Shown here in pieces: positions 1 to 7,231 of a DNA stretch of 17,292 nt (its first letter is position 1; the number at the start of each line of letters is the position of its first letter). Source of the DNA: UBA11795 sp964652755 (lineage in GTDB: Bacteria; Chloroflexota; Dehalococcoidia; Lucifugimonadales; UBA826); contig CAZZBP010000047.1 in assembly GCA_964652755.1 (NCBI GenBank), positions 1-17,292 of the forward strand. The letters are read 5' to 3'. The notes under the pieces are model-generated. The model did not search any database. It worked only from the letters and a program-made list of their open reading frames with translations, and was not told where the DNA came from. A program made the position numbers and the translations under genes.

Positions 1-68
1 GGCACGACTGGAAATCGTGTGTTCCCTCACAAGGGGAACCGTGGGTTCGAATCCCCCCCTCTCCGCCA
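1..68 (+). tRNA. tRNA-Ser(GGA), 3' portion (5' end outside window)
   Basis: The anticodon arm is complete: stem CACGA (3-7) pairs with TCGTG (15-19), and the loop CTGGAAA (8-14) carries anticodon GGA at 10-12, which reads UCC/UCU serine codons. A long variable arm follows, with a 6-bp stem 21-26/34-39. This marks a class II tRNA and agrees with serine. The T arm lies at 41-57 with loop TTCGAAT (46-52) and one T-C mismatch in its stem (42/56). The 3' acceptor strand is 58-64, the discriminator base is G65 and CCA is encoded at 66-68. The acceptor 5' strand and D arm lie before position 1. Confidence 0.93.
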
Positions 69-321
69 ATATGTCTGAATGCAGATACCGGATTAGGCCT
101 CAAGTTTTTAATAAGTTACCCACCGTTTTACCGACACCAGAGCTATGTAGGATTTGAACTCAGGGAAATTTAGCGGAATACTCAGATAAATGGAGCGTGG
201 TAAATTAAAATTAAGATATAAGGTTTAGGGGATGCTTGAAACTCTCAAGTCTCTGAGTCAAGAACGTATATCAGTATCAATAAAGAAGGCGATGTAACGC
301 CAGAGAGGGTTTAATAATCTA
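69..321. other. tRNA-topA intergenic region, nothing clear
   Basis: These 253 nt hold no credible reading frame. I see no strong terminator after the tRNA; a 4-bp TCTG/CAGA stem near 75 is followed later by a short T-run but is too weak to call. A small hairpin, CTTGA (235-239) with TCAAG (245-249), lies in the presumptive topA leader. TTGAAA at 236-241 could be a -35 box, but no -10 element sits at a normal distance. The topA ribosome site AGAGGG (304-309) is 12 nt from the ATG, which is long. Confidence 0.4.
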
Positions 322-2481
322 ATGCCTAAAGATTTGGTGATAGTTGAATCTCCAGCCAAAGCTCGTACAATCGGACGCTTTTTGGGAAGAAGATACGATG
401 TTAAAGCTTCGATGGGTCATGTAAGAGATCTGCCAAAAAAATCACTTGGAGTTGAGATAGCCAGCGATTCGTTTATCCCAACTTATAGAGTCTCAAGCGA
501 TAAGAAAAAAGTGGTTTCAGAGCTGAAAAAAGCTGCAGCTTCCGCAGGTACTGTTTACTTGGCTACAGACCCTGATCGTGAGGGAGAGGCTATATCATGG
601 CATCTTATGGAGGCGGCTGGGATAGACCTAAATAAAGCTAAACGAGTCGTTTTCCATGAGATCACCGAGCCCGCGATAGAAGAAGCTTTCGCGAACCCTA
701 GAAAGCTGGATACTGATCTAGTCAATGCGCAGCAGGCCCGTCGGATATTAGATAGATTAGTCGGCTATATGCTAAGCCCCGTACTTTGGAGCAAAGTCAA
801 GAAAGGCACTTCAGCAGGAAGGGTTCAATCAGTCGCTGTTCGTATGGTCGTTGACAGGGAAAAAACTATAGGAGCTTTTGTTCCTAAGGAGTTTTGGACG
901 ATTCATGCTCGGCTCTTGAAGCGAGGCGATACTTCTTTTAAGGCTTCTTTGGTTTCAGTAAACGGGGATAGAAAAAAACCGGAAATACCGGACGGGAAAA
1001 GTGCGACGGATATCGTTAGTGATCTTGAAGGAGGCTCTTTCCATGTCTCTGAATTCGAGACGAAAGAGACTCGACGCCGGCCCGCAGCTCCCTTTATAAC
1101 GAGTTCATTACAACAGGAGGCTTCGCGAAGATTGAGGTTCTCCGCTTCACGTACGATGACGGTAGCGCAGCAACTTTACGAAGGTATTGAAATTGGTGGA
1201 TCGGAACAGGTTGGTCTAATTACCTACATGAGGACAGATTCCACAAGCGTTTCAGCTTCTGCCTTAAGTGAAACCGCGGATTACGTTAAGCAAAAATTTG
1301 GGAATACATATTGTCCTGAAAAGCCGCGCCAGTATTCTAGAAAGGTGCAGGGAGCCCAGGAAGCCCATGAGGCAGTCAGGCCTACTTCTATTTTTAGGAC
1401 ACCAGAATCTCTCCGAGCGAGCTTAGAAAGAGATCAATACAGACTCTATGATCTTATCTGGAAACGCATGGTAGCGAGCCAGATGGTGGACGCTCTTTAC
1501 GACCGCACCGTAATCGAGTCGGAAATCAAAGGAGTTTCCAGTGATATTCCGTATATCTTTAGGACCACCGGGTCCGTTCCCAAATTCGACGGTTTCCGAA
1601 TTCTCTACACTGAAGGTAGAGACGACGTATCGGGTGAGGAAGATGAGGAGAAGGGATTACCACAACTCAAGATAGGTGAACCACTCCTATGCAATGGTAT
1701 TGAATCAGAACAGAATTTCACAGAACCTCCGCCCAGGTTCACTGAAGCAACGTTAATAAAGAACCTTGAGAATGAGGGGATTGGGCGACCGAGTACCTAT
1801 GCTTCGATTATTGGCACTATACAAGATCGAGATTACGTAAGACGCGATAGAGGAAGATTTATACCAACCAAATTAGGAATGGTTGTGACGGAATTTCTGA
1901 CTGAATATTTCCGGGACATTATGGATATTAGCTTCACGGCTGATATGGAGAAAAGGTTGGATGAAATAGCTGAAGGACTAATTAAATGGAACCCAATGCT
2001 CTTGGAATTCTTTGAACCCTTTGATACTTCCATCGGTGCGGCTAAGGAAAAGGCTAAGAGGGTTGAACGCAGTCGTCTTGATGAGGAGAGTGACCAGGTT
2101 TGTGAGCAATGTGAAAGACCTATGGTTATTAGAGGAGGTAGAAACGGTAGATTCATAGCTTGTACAGGGTTTCCAGATTGCAAGAATACGAAATCGCTGA
2201 CCATAGGTGTGGGATGTCCCGAATGCGAAATTGGCGAGTTAGCGGAAAGAAAAAGCAAAAGGGGAATATTTTTTGGCTGTACAAACTACCCTAACTGTAA
2301 GTTTGCGGTGAATTCAAAGCCCATGACGAAACCATGCCCGAATTGTTCGGGTCTTTTAATACAAGGTAGAGGGTCTAATGCGAGATGCGCCTCAAAAGAA
2401 TGCGGATTCAGAGGTCCAGTAGAAGATGGCGATTCTTCGGATGGTGCTCGTCCCGATGAATATAGGGAGGTAGCCAGCTAA
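322..2481 (+). CDS. topA: DNA topoisomerase I (type IA)
   Basis: This enzyme relaxes negative supercoils by cutting and rejoining one DNA strand through a 5'-phosphotyrosine link. The 719-residue protein opens with a TOPRIM domain (about 1-115) showing E9 in IVESPAKA and the acidic metal site DPDREGE (D83, D85, E87, E89). The GTSAGRVQS motif is at 162-170. The active-site tyrosine is Y302 in LITYMRTDST. The toroid continues with GIGRPSTYA (486-494). The C-terminus has three four-cysteine zinc fingers: C594/C597/C614/C620, C632/C635/C653/C659 and C672/C675/C689/C694. The length is normal for bacterial TopA with three zinc fingers. It is the first gene of the block, and a xer recombinase gene follows after 63 nt, as in the topA-xerC neighbourhood of Firmicutes. 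The ATG at 322 gives the expected N-terminus. Confidence 0.98.
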   Translation: MPKDLVIVESPAKARTIGRFLGRRYDVKASMGHVRDLPKKSLGVEIASDSFIPTYRVSSDKKKVVSELKKAAASAGTVYLATDPDREGEAISWHLMEAAGIDLNKAKRVVFHEITEPAIEEAFANPRKLDTDLVNAQQARRILDRLVGYMLSPVLWSKVKKGTSAGRVQSVAVRMVVDREKTIGAFVPKEFWTIHARLLKRGDTSFKASLVSVNGDRKKPEIPDGKSATDIVSDLEGGSFHVSEFETKETRRRPAAPFITSSLQQEASRRLRFSASRTMTVAQQLYEGIEIGGSEQVGLITYMRTDSTSVSASALSETADYVKQKFGNTYCPEKPRQYSRKVQGAQEAHEAVRPTSIFRTPESLRASLERDQYRLYDLIWKRMVASQMVDALYDRTVIESEIKGVSSDIPYIFRTTGSVPKFDGFRILYTEGRDDVSGEEDEEKGLPQLKIGEPLLCNGIESEQNFTEPPPRFTEATLIKNLENEGIGRPSTYASIIGTIQDRDYVRRDRGRFIPTKLGMVVTEFLTEYFRDIMDISFTADMEKRLDEIAEGLIKWNPMLLEFFEPFDTSIGAAKEKAKRVERSRLDEESDQVCEQCERPMVIRGGRNGRFIACTGFPDCKNTKSLTIGVGCPECEIGELAERKSKRGIFFGCTNYPNCKFAVNSKPMTKPCPNCSGLLIQGRGSNARCASKECGFRGPVEDGDSSDGARPDEYREVAS

Positions 2482-2544
2482 CTTCCTATTGGTTTTGCAG
2501 AGGTCCCCTGCCTGCTGGAAATGTAGCTAGCACGGGGATATGGT

Positions 2545-3495
2545 GTGAAAATGAATGCTCAGGCCTTCGACTTATTTGCTGACAACTTCTGCAACAATCT
2601 TGAGAGACTAAGAGGCCTGTCCTCATTTACCGTGCGGGGATACCGTGCTGATCTCAAGTCTGTTGGTGAATTCATGGTCATGGAGAAGATATCCTCCGCC
2701 AGCGAGTTCAATAGACAACATGTACGACGTTATCTTTCATGGTTGCTAGAACTTGGATACCAGAGGTCGAGTATTGTTCGTAAACTATCTGTGCTGAGAA
2801 GGTTTTTCGGTTGGATGCTTGATGAGGGCCACTTGAAAATTAATCCCGTGCCTCGCAGGTTGCCCATGAAAAAGGACAGAACTCTTCCAAGATTTCTAAA
2901 TAAAGAAGAAATATCGCGAATGATTGTCGCGACGACGGAAGGATCAGATAAGTCTTGGATATCTCTCAGAGATGCTGCCTTGTTGGAACTATTGTATGGT
3001 GCTGGGCTCAGAGTGAGTGAAGTAAGCTCGTCTGATCTTTCCAATCTCGATTTGGTCACGAACCAGATCAAGGTGAAAGGGAAAGGTTCGAAAGAACGGA
3101 TATCCTTATTTGGCGTCCCTGCAGCACAAGCTTTAAAGCTTTATCTTGAAAATGCTCGTCCAAATTTGTTGAACGAAAAAGACACCGATGCCCTTTTTGT
3201 TTCAAGAGATGGGAATCGCCTTAGTGTTAGATCGATTCAGGATAGAGTTGTTAAATACGCTAGGGCGTCTGGATTGGGACAAAGGGTTCATACTCATACT
3301 TTGCGTCATTCGTTTGCTACCCACATGATTGACGGTGGAGCTGATCTCAGAGTTGTACAGGAACTTCTAGGACACGCTACACCGGAAACTACTCAGATAT
3401 ACACTCACGTAACGGGAAATCAGGCTCGCAAGAGTTACATATTGGCTCATCCAATGTCGGAAATAGAATCGGAGACGAATTCAAAGGCAAATTAA
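2545..3495 (+). CDS. xerC: tyrosine recombinase XerC/XerD
   Basis: This site-specific recombinase is likely to resolve chromosome dimers at dif during division. The 316 residues comprise an N-terminal SAM-like core-binding domain (about 5-95) and a C-terminal catalytic domain (about 112-300). All catalytic residues are visible: R156 in AGLRVSEV, K180 in KGKGSKER, H251 and R254 in HTHTLRHSFATH, H277 in ELLGHATP and nucleophile Y286 in TTQIYTHV. There is no extra DNA-binding domain, so it looks like a housekeeping Xer and not a phage integrase. Its position after topA resembles that of codV/xerC in Bacillus, but XerC and XerD cannot be separated from sequence alone. The start is taken as GTG 2545, about 8 nt after GGGG (2534-2537). 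ATG 2551, two codons later, is also possible. aroQ begins 2 nt after the stop. Confidence 0.93.
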   Translation: MKMNAQAFDLFADNFCNNLERLRGLSSFTVRGYRADLKSVGEFMVMEKISSASEFNRQHVRRYLSWLLELGYQRSSIVRKLSVLRRFFGWMLDEGHLKINPVPRRLPMKKDRTLPRFLNKEEISRMIVATTEGSDKSWISLRDAALLELLYGAGLRVSEVSSSDLSNLDLVTNQIKVKGKGSKERISLFGVPAAQALKLYLENARPNLLNEKDTDALFVSRDGNRLSVRSIQDRVVKYARASGLGQRVHTHTLRHSFATHMIDGGADLRVVQELLGHATPETTQIYTHVTGNQARKSYILAHPMSEIESETNSKAN

Positions 3496-3497
3496 GA

Positions 3498-3941
3498 ATG
3501 AGAATTTTGATCCTTAATGGCCCGAATCTAAATGTATTGGGAGCAAGAGACACAAGCCATTACGGGTATAAAAACTTGGAAGACGTTCTGACCGATGTCA
3601 AAGATACTGCGGACCGACTTGGTGTGTATATAGACCATTTTCAATCTAATCATGAAGGAGAATTGATTAATTATATTCAACAAGAATCTGGAAATAGCGA
3701 TGGTATTGTTATTAACGGTGGCGCATTGACCCATTACGGTTTATCGGTTAGAGACGCACTTACTGATTCCAAATTACCTATTGTGGAAATTCATATTTCG
3801 AACATACATTCTCGAGAGGAATATAGGCGGCATTCGGTCGTCGAAGATTTAGCAGTAGGGCAAATAGCGGGTTTGGGTTGGAGAGGTTATTCATTCGCAT
3901 TGGAATCCATTGTGGAACATATTCGAAGTATTAAATCGTAA
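3498..3941 (+). CDS. aroQ: type II 3-dehydroquinate dehydratase
   Basis: AroQ catalyses the third shikimate-pathway step, dehydration of 3-dehydroquinate to 3-dehydroshikimate. The 147-residue length is typical of the small dodecameric type II enzyme. Recognised elements are ILNGPNLNVLG (4-14), the lid arginine R17 followed by the catalytic tyrosine Y22 in SHYG, N73 and H79 in the INGGALTHYG loop, and H99 in VEIHISNIHSRE (96-107). The loop differs from the usual INPGAYTHTS form: Pro, Tyr and Thr are replaced by Gly75-area, Leu77 and Tyr80 residues, while the Asn and His are kept. The ATG is 2 nt after the xer stop, and the stop overlaps the next start as TAATG (3939-3943), so translation of the three genes is probably coupled. 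Confidence 0.95.
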   Translation: MRILILNGPNLNVLGARDTSHYGYKNLEDVLTDVKDTADRLGVYIDHFQSNHEGELINYIQQESGNSDGIVINGGALTHYGLSVRDALTDSKLPIVEIHISNIHSREEYRRHSVVEDLAVGQIAGLGWRGYSFALESIVEHIRSIKS

Positions 3942-5014
3942 TGAATCAAGAATATCTCAAGCGCGTTTCTCGATTGAGAAAAAGCCTTCTGGACGGTCCT
4001 CAGAGTGCCATGCTTATATCGTCAAGGGAAAATTGTCGCTATCTGTCCGGGTTTACAGGTAGCAATGGTTATCTCCTGGTGACGGACTCCAGAGCGCTAA
4101 TTTTTACAGACTTCAGATATCTTGAACAAATAAAGGAGGAATGCCCAGATTTTGAAGTAGTTCAAATATTGGGGGGATACGAACCACTAGCTAAAGTTGC
4201 TTCTGATATGAGACTGAAATGCGTGTCATTTGAGCCTCGACATATTTCTTATGCAGTTCATCGAGAGATACGTTCCGCTCTGACGGAGGGAACCTTCTTG
4301 CATCCAGCTGAAGGCGTTGTAGAAAATCTTAGGACCACGAAAGATGAGAACGAGATTGAGTTGCTGGAGACGGCTGTTAATCTTGCTGATAGTGCCATGG
4401 AACAAGCTTTGCAATCTGTACACCCCGGGGTGACAGAAATTGAAGTTGCGAAAGTGATTGAGGCTTCTTTACGCGAATTGGGGGCAGATGCTGTGGCATT
4501 TGACACCATAGTAGGAGCCGGCGCGAATGGAGCTATGCCTCATCATCGAGCGGATCAAACATTAATAAAAAAAGGAGACCCTGTAGTCATTGATATGGGA
4601 GCGCTTTTTAAAGGATATCGAAGTGACTTGACTCGCACAGTACTGGCAGATCCGAGTCGAATATCTCAAGAAAAATTTGAAGAGATCTATGGGATAGTGC
4701 TAGAAGCTCAACTCGCTGCCGAAAAAGCGGCGGAACCAGGGATGAGGGGCTCGGACCTCGACAGGATAGCAAGAAGTGTGATCGAGCAGAGCGGATACGG
4801 TACGTATTTTGGCCACGGTCTCGGTCATGGAGTGGGTCTCGATATTCACGAACGGCCAATGGTAGTTCCCTCTTCGGATGATTTAATAGAGAGCGGTTCT
4901 GTTTTTACTATAGAGCCTGGAATATATTTGCCGGATTGGGGAGGAGTACGCATAGAAGATGTTGTGTTGATGGAAGAAAGTGGCCCGAAAGTGCTAACCA
5001 AGTCTCCGAAGTAG
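3941..5014 (+). CDS. pepP: Xaa-Pro aminopeptidase/dipeptidase, M24 family
   Basis: This is a cytoplasmic two-metal peptidase that releases residues next to proline. The 357 residues have a creatinase-like N-terminal domain (about 1-130) and a pita-bread catalytic domain (about 135-350). The five metal ligands are all present: D218 in VVIDMGALF, D229 in GYRSDLTR, H296 in GHGLGHGVGL, E325 in FTIEPGIY and E339 in GGVRIEDVV. The length and the gene order aroQ-peptidase-efp match the PapA/YqhT-type proline peptidase next to efp in Bacillus. It starts at the ATG inside the TAATG overlap with aroQ. Substrate preference (aminopeptidase P or prolidase) cannot be decided here. A proline peptidase next to the polyproline translation factor EF-P is a recurring pairing. 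Confidence 0.93.
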   Translation: MNQEYLKRVSRLRKSLLDGPQSAMLISSRENCRYLSGFTGSNGYLLVTDSRALIFTDFRYLEQIKEECPDFEVVQILGGYEPLAKVASDMRLKCVSFEPRHISYAVHREIRSALTEGTFLHPAEGVVENLRTTKDENEIELLETAVNLADSAMEQALQSVHPGVTEIEVAKVIEASLRELGADAVAFDTIVGAGANGAMPHHRADQTLIKKGDPVVIDMGALFKGYRSDLTRTVLADPSRISQEKFEEIYGIVLEAQLAAEKAAEPGMRGSDLDRIARSVIEQSGYGTYFGHGLGHGVGLDIHERPMVVPSSDDLIESGSVFTIEPGIYLPDWGGVRIEDVVLMEESGPKVLTKSPK

Positions 5015-5129
5015 GGTTGATCCAACTAACCAATATCAGAGTTGGAACAAGCCGAGGTTAATCTTGATATGGGAACTTGCTTTTCTAACGGTTGAGACTT
5101 TTTCAGATGAGATGAGTTTGGAGTCAAAA

Positions 5130-5693
5130 ATGACAATAGGTTATGGGGATCTAAGAAAAGGGATGTCAATAGAGCTTGATGGCGAACCTTTTTCAGTTGT
5201 TGGATATGAACGCAGCAAAATGCAGCAGAGAGCTCCGGTGTTGAGGATTAGATTCAGGAGTTTACGCACCGGTAAAGTGGTTGATAAAACTTTCTCTGGA
5301 TACGATGTGAATTTTACTCAAGCAGATGTGGAACGTAGAAAAGCACAATACATATACGAGGATAGTGGGCTTTACTACTTTATGGACACAAATTCCTATG
5401 AGCAATTTCCGATGTCGGCTGATCAGATGGGTGACGCACTCAGATATGTGATTGAACAGACCGAAGTCGATTTGGTATTTTTTGAGGACAACCCTATCTC
5501 GTTAGACCTTCCCATTACGGTGGATCTAAAGGTCATATCTTCACCGCCAGGTGTCAAGGGAGATACTGCCCAAGGAGCCTCTAAGTTTGCGACCTTGGAG
5601 ACGGGATTAGAAATAACCGTGCCCCTTTTTGTAAATGAAGGAGATACCATCAAAGTTGATACGCGGTCCGGGGAATATCTGTCGAGGTCTTAA
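5130..5693 (+). CDS. efp: translation elongation factor P (variant tip loop)
   Basis: EF-P binds ribosomes stalled at polyproline and promotes peptide-bond formation. The 187 residues show the KOW-like domain I (about 1-65) and two OB-fold domains, including the conserved stretch PPGVKGDTA, the GASKFATLETGLEITVP region and a final VDTRSGEY. The start is put at ATG 5130 because GGAG (5120-5123) lies 6 nt upstream and the protein then begins MTIGYGDLRKGM as in the family; the frame stays open upstream to a TTG at 5064. In domain I the usual KPGKG loop reads K30-M-Q-Q-R34, so the residue at the modified tip position is Q33, not Lys or Arg. Post-translational lysylation or rhamnosylation of that residue is therefore not expected. 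It is separated from the peptidase gene by 115 nt, which may hold its own promoter. Confidence 0.96.
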   Translation: MTIGYGDLRKGMSIELDGEPFSVVGYERSKMQQRAPVLRIRFRSLRTGKVVDKTFSGYDVNFTQADVERRKAQYIYEDSGLYYFMDTNSYEQFPMSADQMGDALRYVIEQTEVDLVFFEDNPISLDLPITVDLKVISSPPGVKGDTAQGASKFATLETGLEITVPLFVNEGDTIKVDTRSGEYLSRS

Positions 5694-5699
5694 CTTTCA

Positions 5700-6896
5700 T
5701 TGCCTCCTCTATCTGTAACACAAGTTGTCAACCATATCAGTCTTGTTCTAGAGGCCGATGAACTGCTTTCAGATATTTACGTTCAGGGGGAAGTGTCAAG
5801 GATATCTAAAGCGGCCTCAGGACATTGTTATTTTGCCCTCAAAGATGATGAGTCGGTTCTAGAAGCGGTCATGTTCCAAGGCGGTGTTGGAGCAGATCAT
5901 CTAGTACAGGGAGAGGAAGTTCTGGTATTTGGAAGAGTGACAGTGTATGCAAGACAGGGCCGATTGCAGATCATTGCTAACCTGATTCATCCGTCCGGAA
6001 TAGGCGAACTCCAAGTCAGATTTGAGCAAATGAAGTCGATGTTGGAATCTGAAGGATTATTTGACGTCTCCAGAAAACGACCTCTGCCGGCGTATCCAGA
6101 AGTCATTGGCGTGGCAACCTCCGAAGATTCTGCTGTTTGGCATGATATCAAACGCACCGTAAGGAGTAGATTTCCTACTGCTGAAATCGTACTTGCACAC
6201 ACCCTAGTTCAAGGTAGTCTGGCAGCGCCTATGATCGCGGATTCAGTGAGATCTCTAAGTGAATGTCCCGGAGTGGAGGTGGTTTTGTTAGCCAGAGGAG
6301 GGGGCTCTCCCGAAGATTTGTGGCCCTTTAACGAAGAAAGCGTAGCGAGGGCAATTTTTTCGTCGAAGATTCCGGTTGTTACTGGAGTTGGCCACGAGAC
6401 TGACTGGACGATCGCAGATCTTGTGGCTGACGTTCGAGCCTCCACTCCAACAGGTGCTGCGATTCAACTAGTTCCGGATGTACTGGAGTTAGAAGGTAAA
6501 TTGAGTCATAGCACATTCGCATTAACCACTATGATCCTTGGTTGCATTTCTAACACAAACACTTCTATTGAATCGTCGGTTTCGACAATGAATTTCCATA
6601 TGCCAAATACAGACAACTTTAAAATGAGAGTTGACGAGCTTGTCGGCCGATCTGATTTCCTTTTAAACCACAAGAGAGCTATCGCTGGAGAGGAGTTCCG
6701 TTCCCTGAGCGACAATCTTAAATTTGTGGGTCCAAAGAGCACTCTGGAAAGGGGTTATGCGATTGTACAGAAGAAAGCTGGCGGGGAGATAGTAACTGAC
6801 ACTTCTGATCTTAATCTTGGTGATAATGTGGAAATTACAGTCAAGAATGGTAAATTTGGAGCTGTTACAGAACGACTGGGACCCAACCGAGATTAA
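5700..6896 (+). CDS. xseA: exodeoxyribonuclease VII large subunit
   Basis: XseA is the catalytic subunit of exonuclease VII, which degrades single-stranded DNA from both ends into acid-soluble oligonucleotides. The 398-residue protein has the N-terminal OB-fold (about 1-100; IYVQGEVSRISKAASGHCYF) and the catalytic region with PEVIGVATSEDSAVWHDI, ARGGGSPEDLWPFNEE and VTGVGHETDWTIADLVAD, all family signatures. The region around 270-340 is the expected helical/coiled segment, and a short C-terminal tail follows (LERGYAIVQ). It uses a rare TTG start at 5700, 6 nt after the efp stop. GAGG at 5684-5687 could serve as the ribosome site although it lies inside efp. No later start would preserve the OB-fold. 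xseB follows, giving the usual subunit pair. Confidence 0.95.
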   Translation: MPPLSVTQVVNHISLVLEADELLSDIYVQGEVSRISKAASGHCYFALKDDESVLEAVMFQGGVGADHLVQGEEVLVFGRVTVYARQGRLQIIANLIHPSGIGELQVRFEQMKSMLESEGLFDVSRKRPLPAYPEVIGVATSEDSAVWHDIKRTVRSRFPTAEIVLAHTLVQGSLAAPMIADSVRSLSECPGVEVVLLARGGGSPEDLWPFNEESVARAIFSSKIPVVTGVGHETDWTIADLVADVRASTPTGAAIQLVPDVLELEGKLSHSTFALTTMILGCISNTNTSIESSVSTMNFHMPNTDNFKMRVDELVGRSDFLLNHKRAIAGEEFRSLSDNLKFVGPKSTLERGYAIVQKKAGGEIVTDTSDLNLGDNVEITVKNGKFGAVTERLGPNRD

Positions 6897-6932
6897 CTTT
6901 CTTGACAGCAAAAGGTGACAGGTGCAATTGAA

Positions 6933-7181
6933 ATGCAGAATGAATCTGAAGAGGCATCATTCGAACAACTTATGGTCAATCTTGAAGAATGTGTATCCCG
7001 ACTAGAAAGCGGAGGACTCTCCCTGAACCTTGCTACTGAAGTGTATGAAAAAGGCATGGCACTCGCAGCGGAAGCGGGTAGACGGCTATCCGAAACGGAG
7101 CTTAGAGTAACGAACATCAAGGCGAAGTATCAGGAAATGATGGAACGATCCGAGGAGGTCATTAAGGATGAGCACGAATAG
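6933..7181 (+). CDS. xseB: exodeoxyribonuclease VII small subunit
   Basis: XseB is the small helical subunit that wraps the C-terminal part of XseA to form exonuclease VII. The protein matches the family along its whole length: SFEQLMVNLEECVSRLESG, then LSLNLATEVYEKGMALA and the trailing LSETELRVTNIKAKYQE. With ATG 6933 it is 82 residues. AGGTG at 6919-6923 supplies a ribosome site 9 nt upstream. A GTG at 6915 in the same frame would add six residues (88) but has no visible ribosome site. It lies directly downstream of xseA in the same frame of regulation. After its stop only 50 nt separate it from the end of the convergent acylase gene, and no clear terminator is visible there. Confidence 0.92.
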   Translation: MQNESEEASFEQLMVNLEECVSRLESGGLSLNLATEVYEKGMALAAEAGRRLSETELRVTNIKAKYQEMMERSEEVIKDEHE

Positions 7182-7231
7182 AATATTTGACACCTAAAGA
7201 TAAACACGGCAAATTTGCTACTCTACATAGG

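Noticed and set aside
147..162. Sequence resembling an antisense tRNA T arm (GGATTTGAACTC)
   Set aside because: The flanking bases do not form the T stem, and no anticodon or acceptor arm can be found. Not a tRNA or a clear integration scar.
5064..5129. N-terminal extension of EF-P from TTG 5064 or ATG 5112
   Set aside because: The family N-terminus begins at ATG 5130, which alone has a well-spaced GGAG; the extra residues look unlike EF-P.
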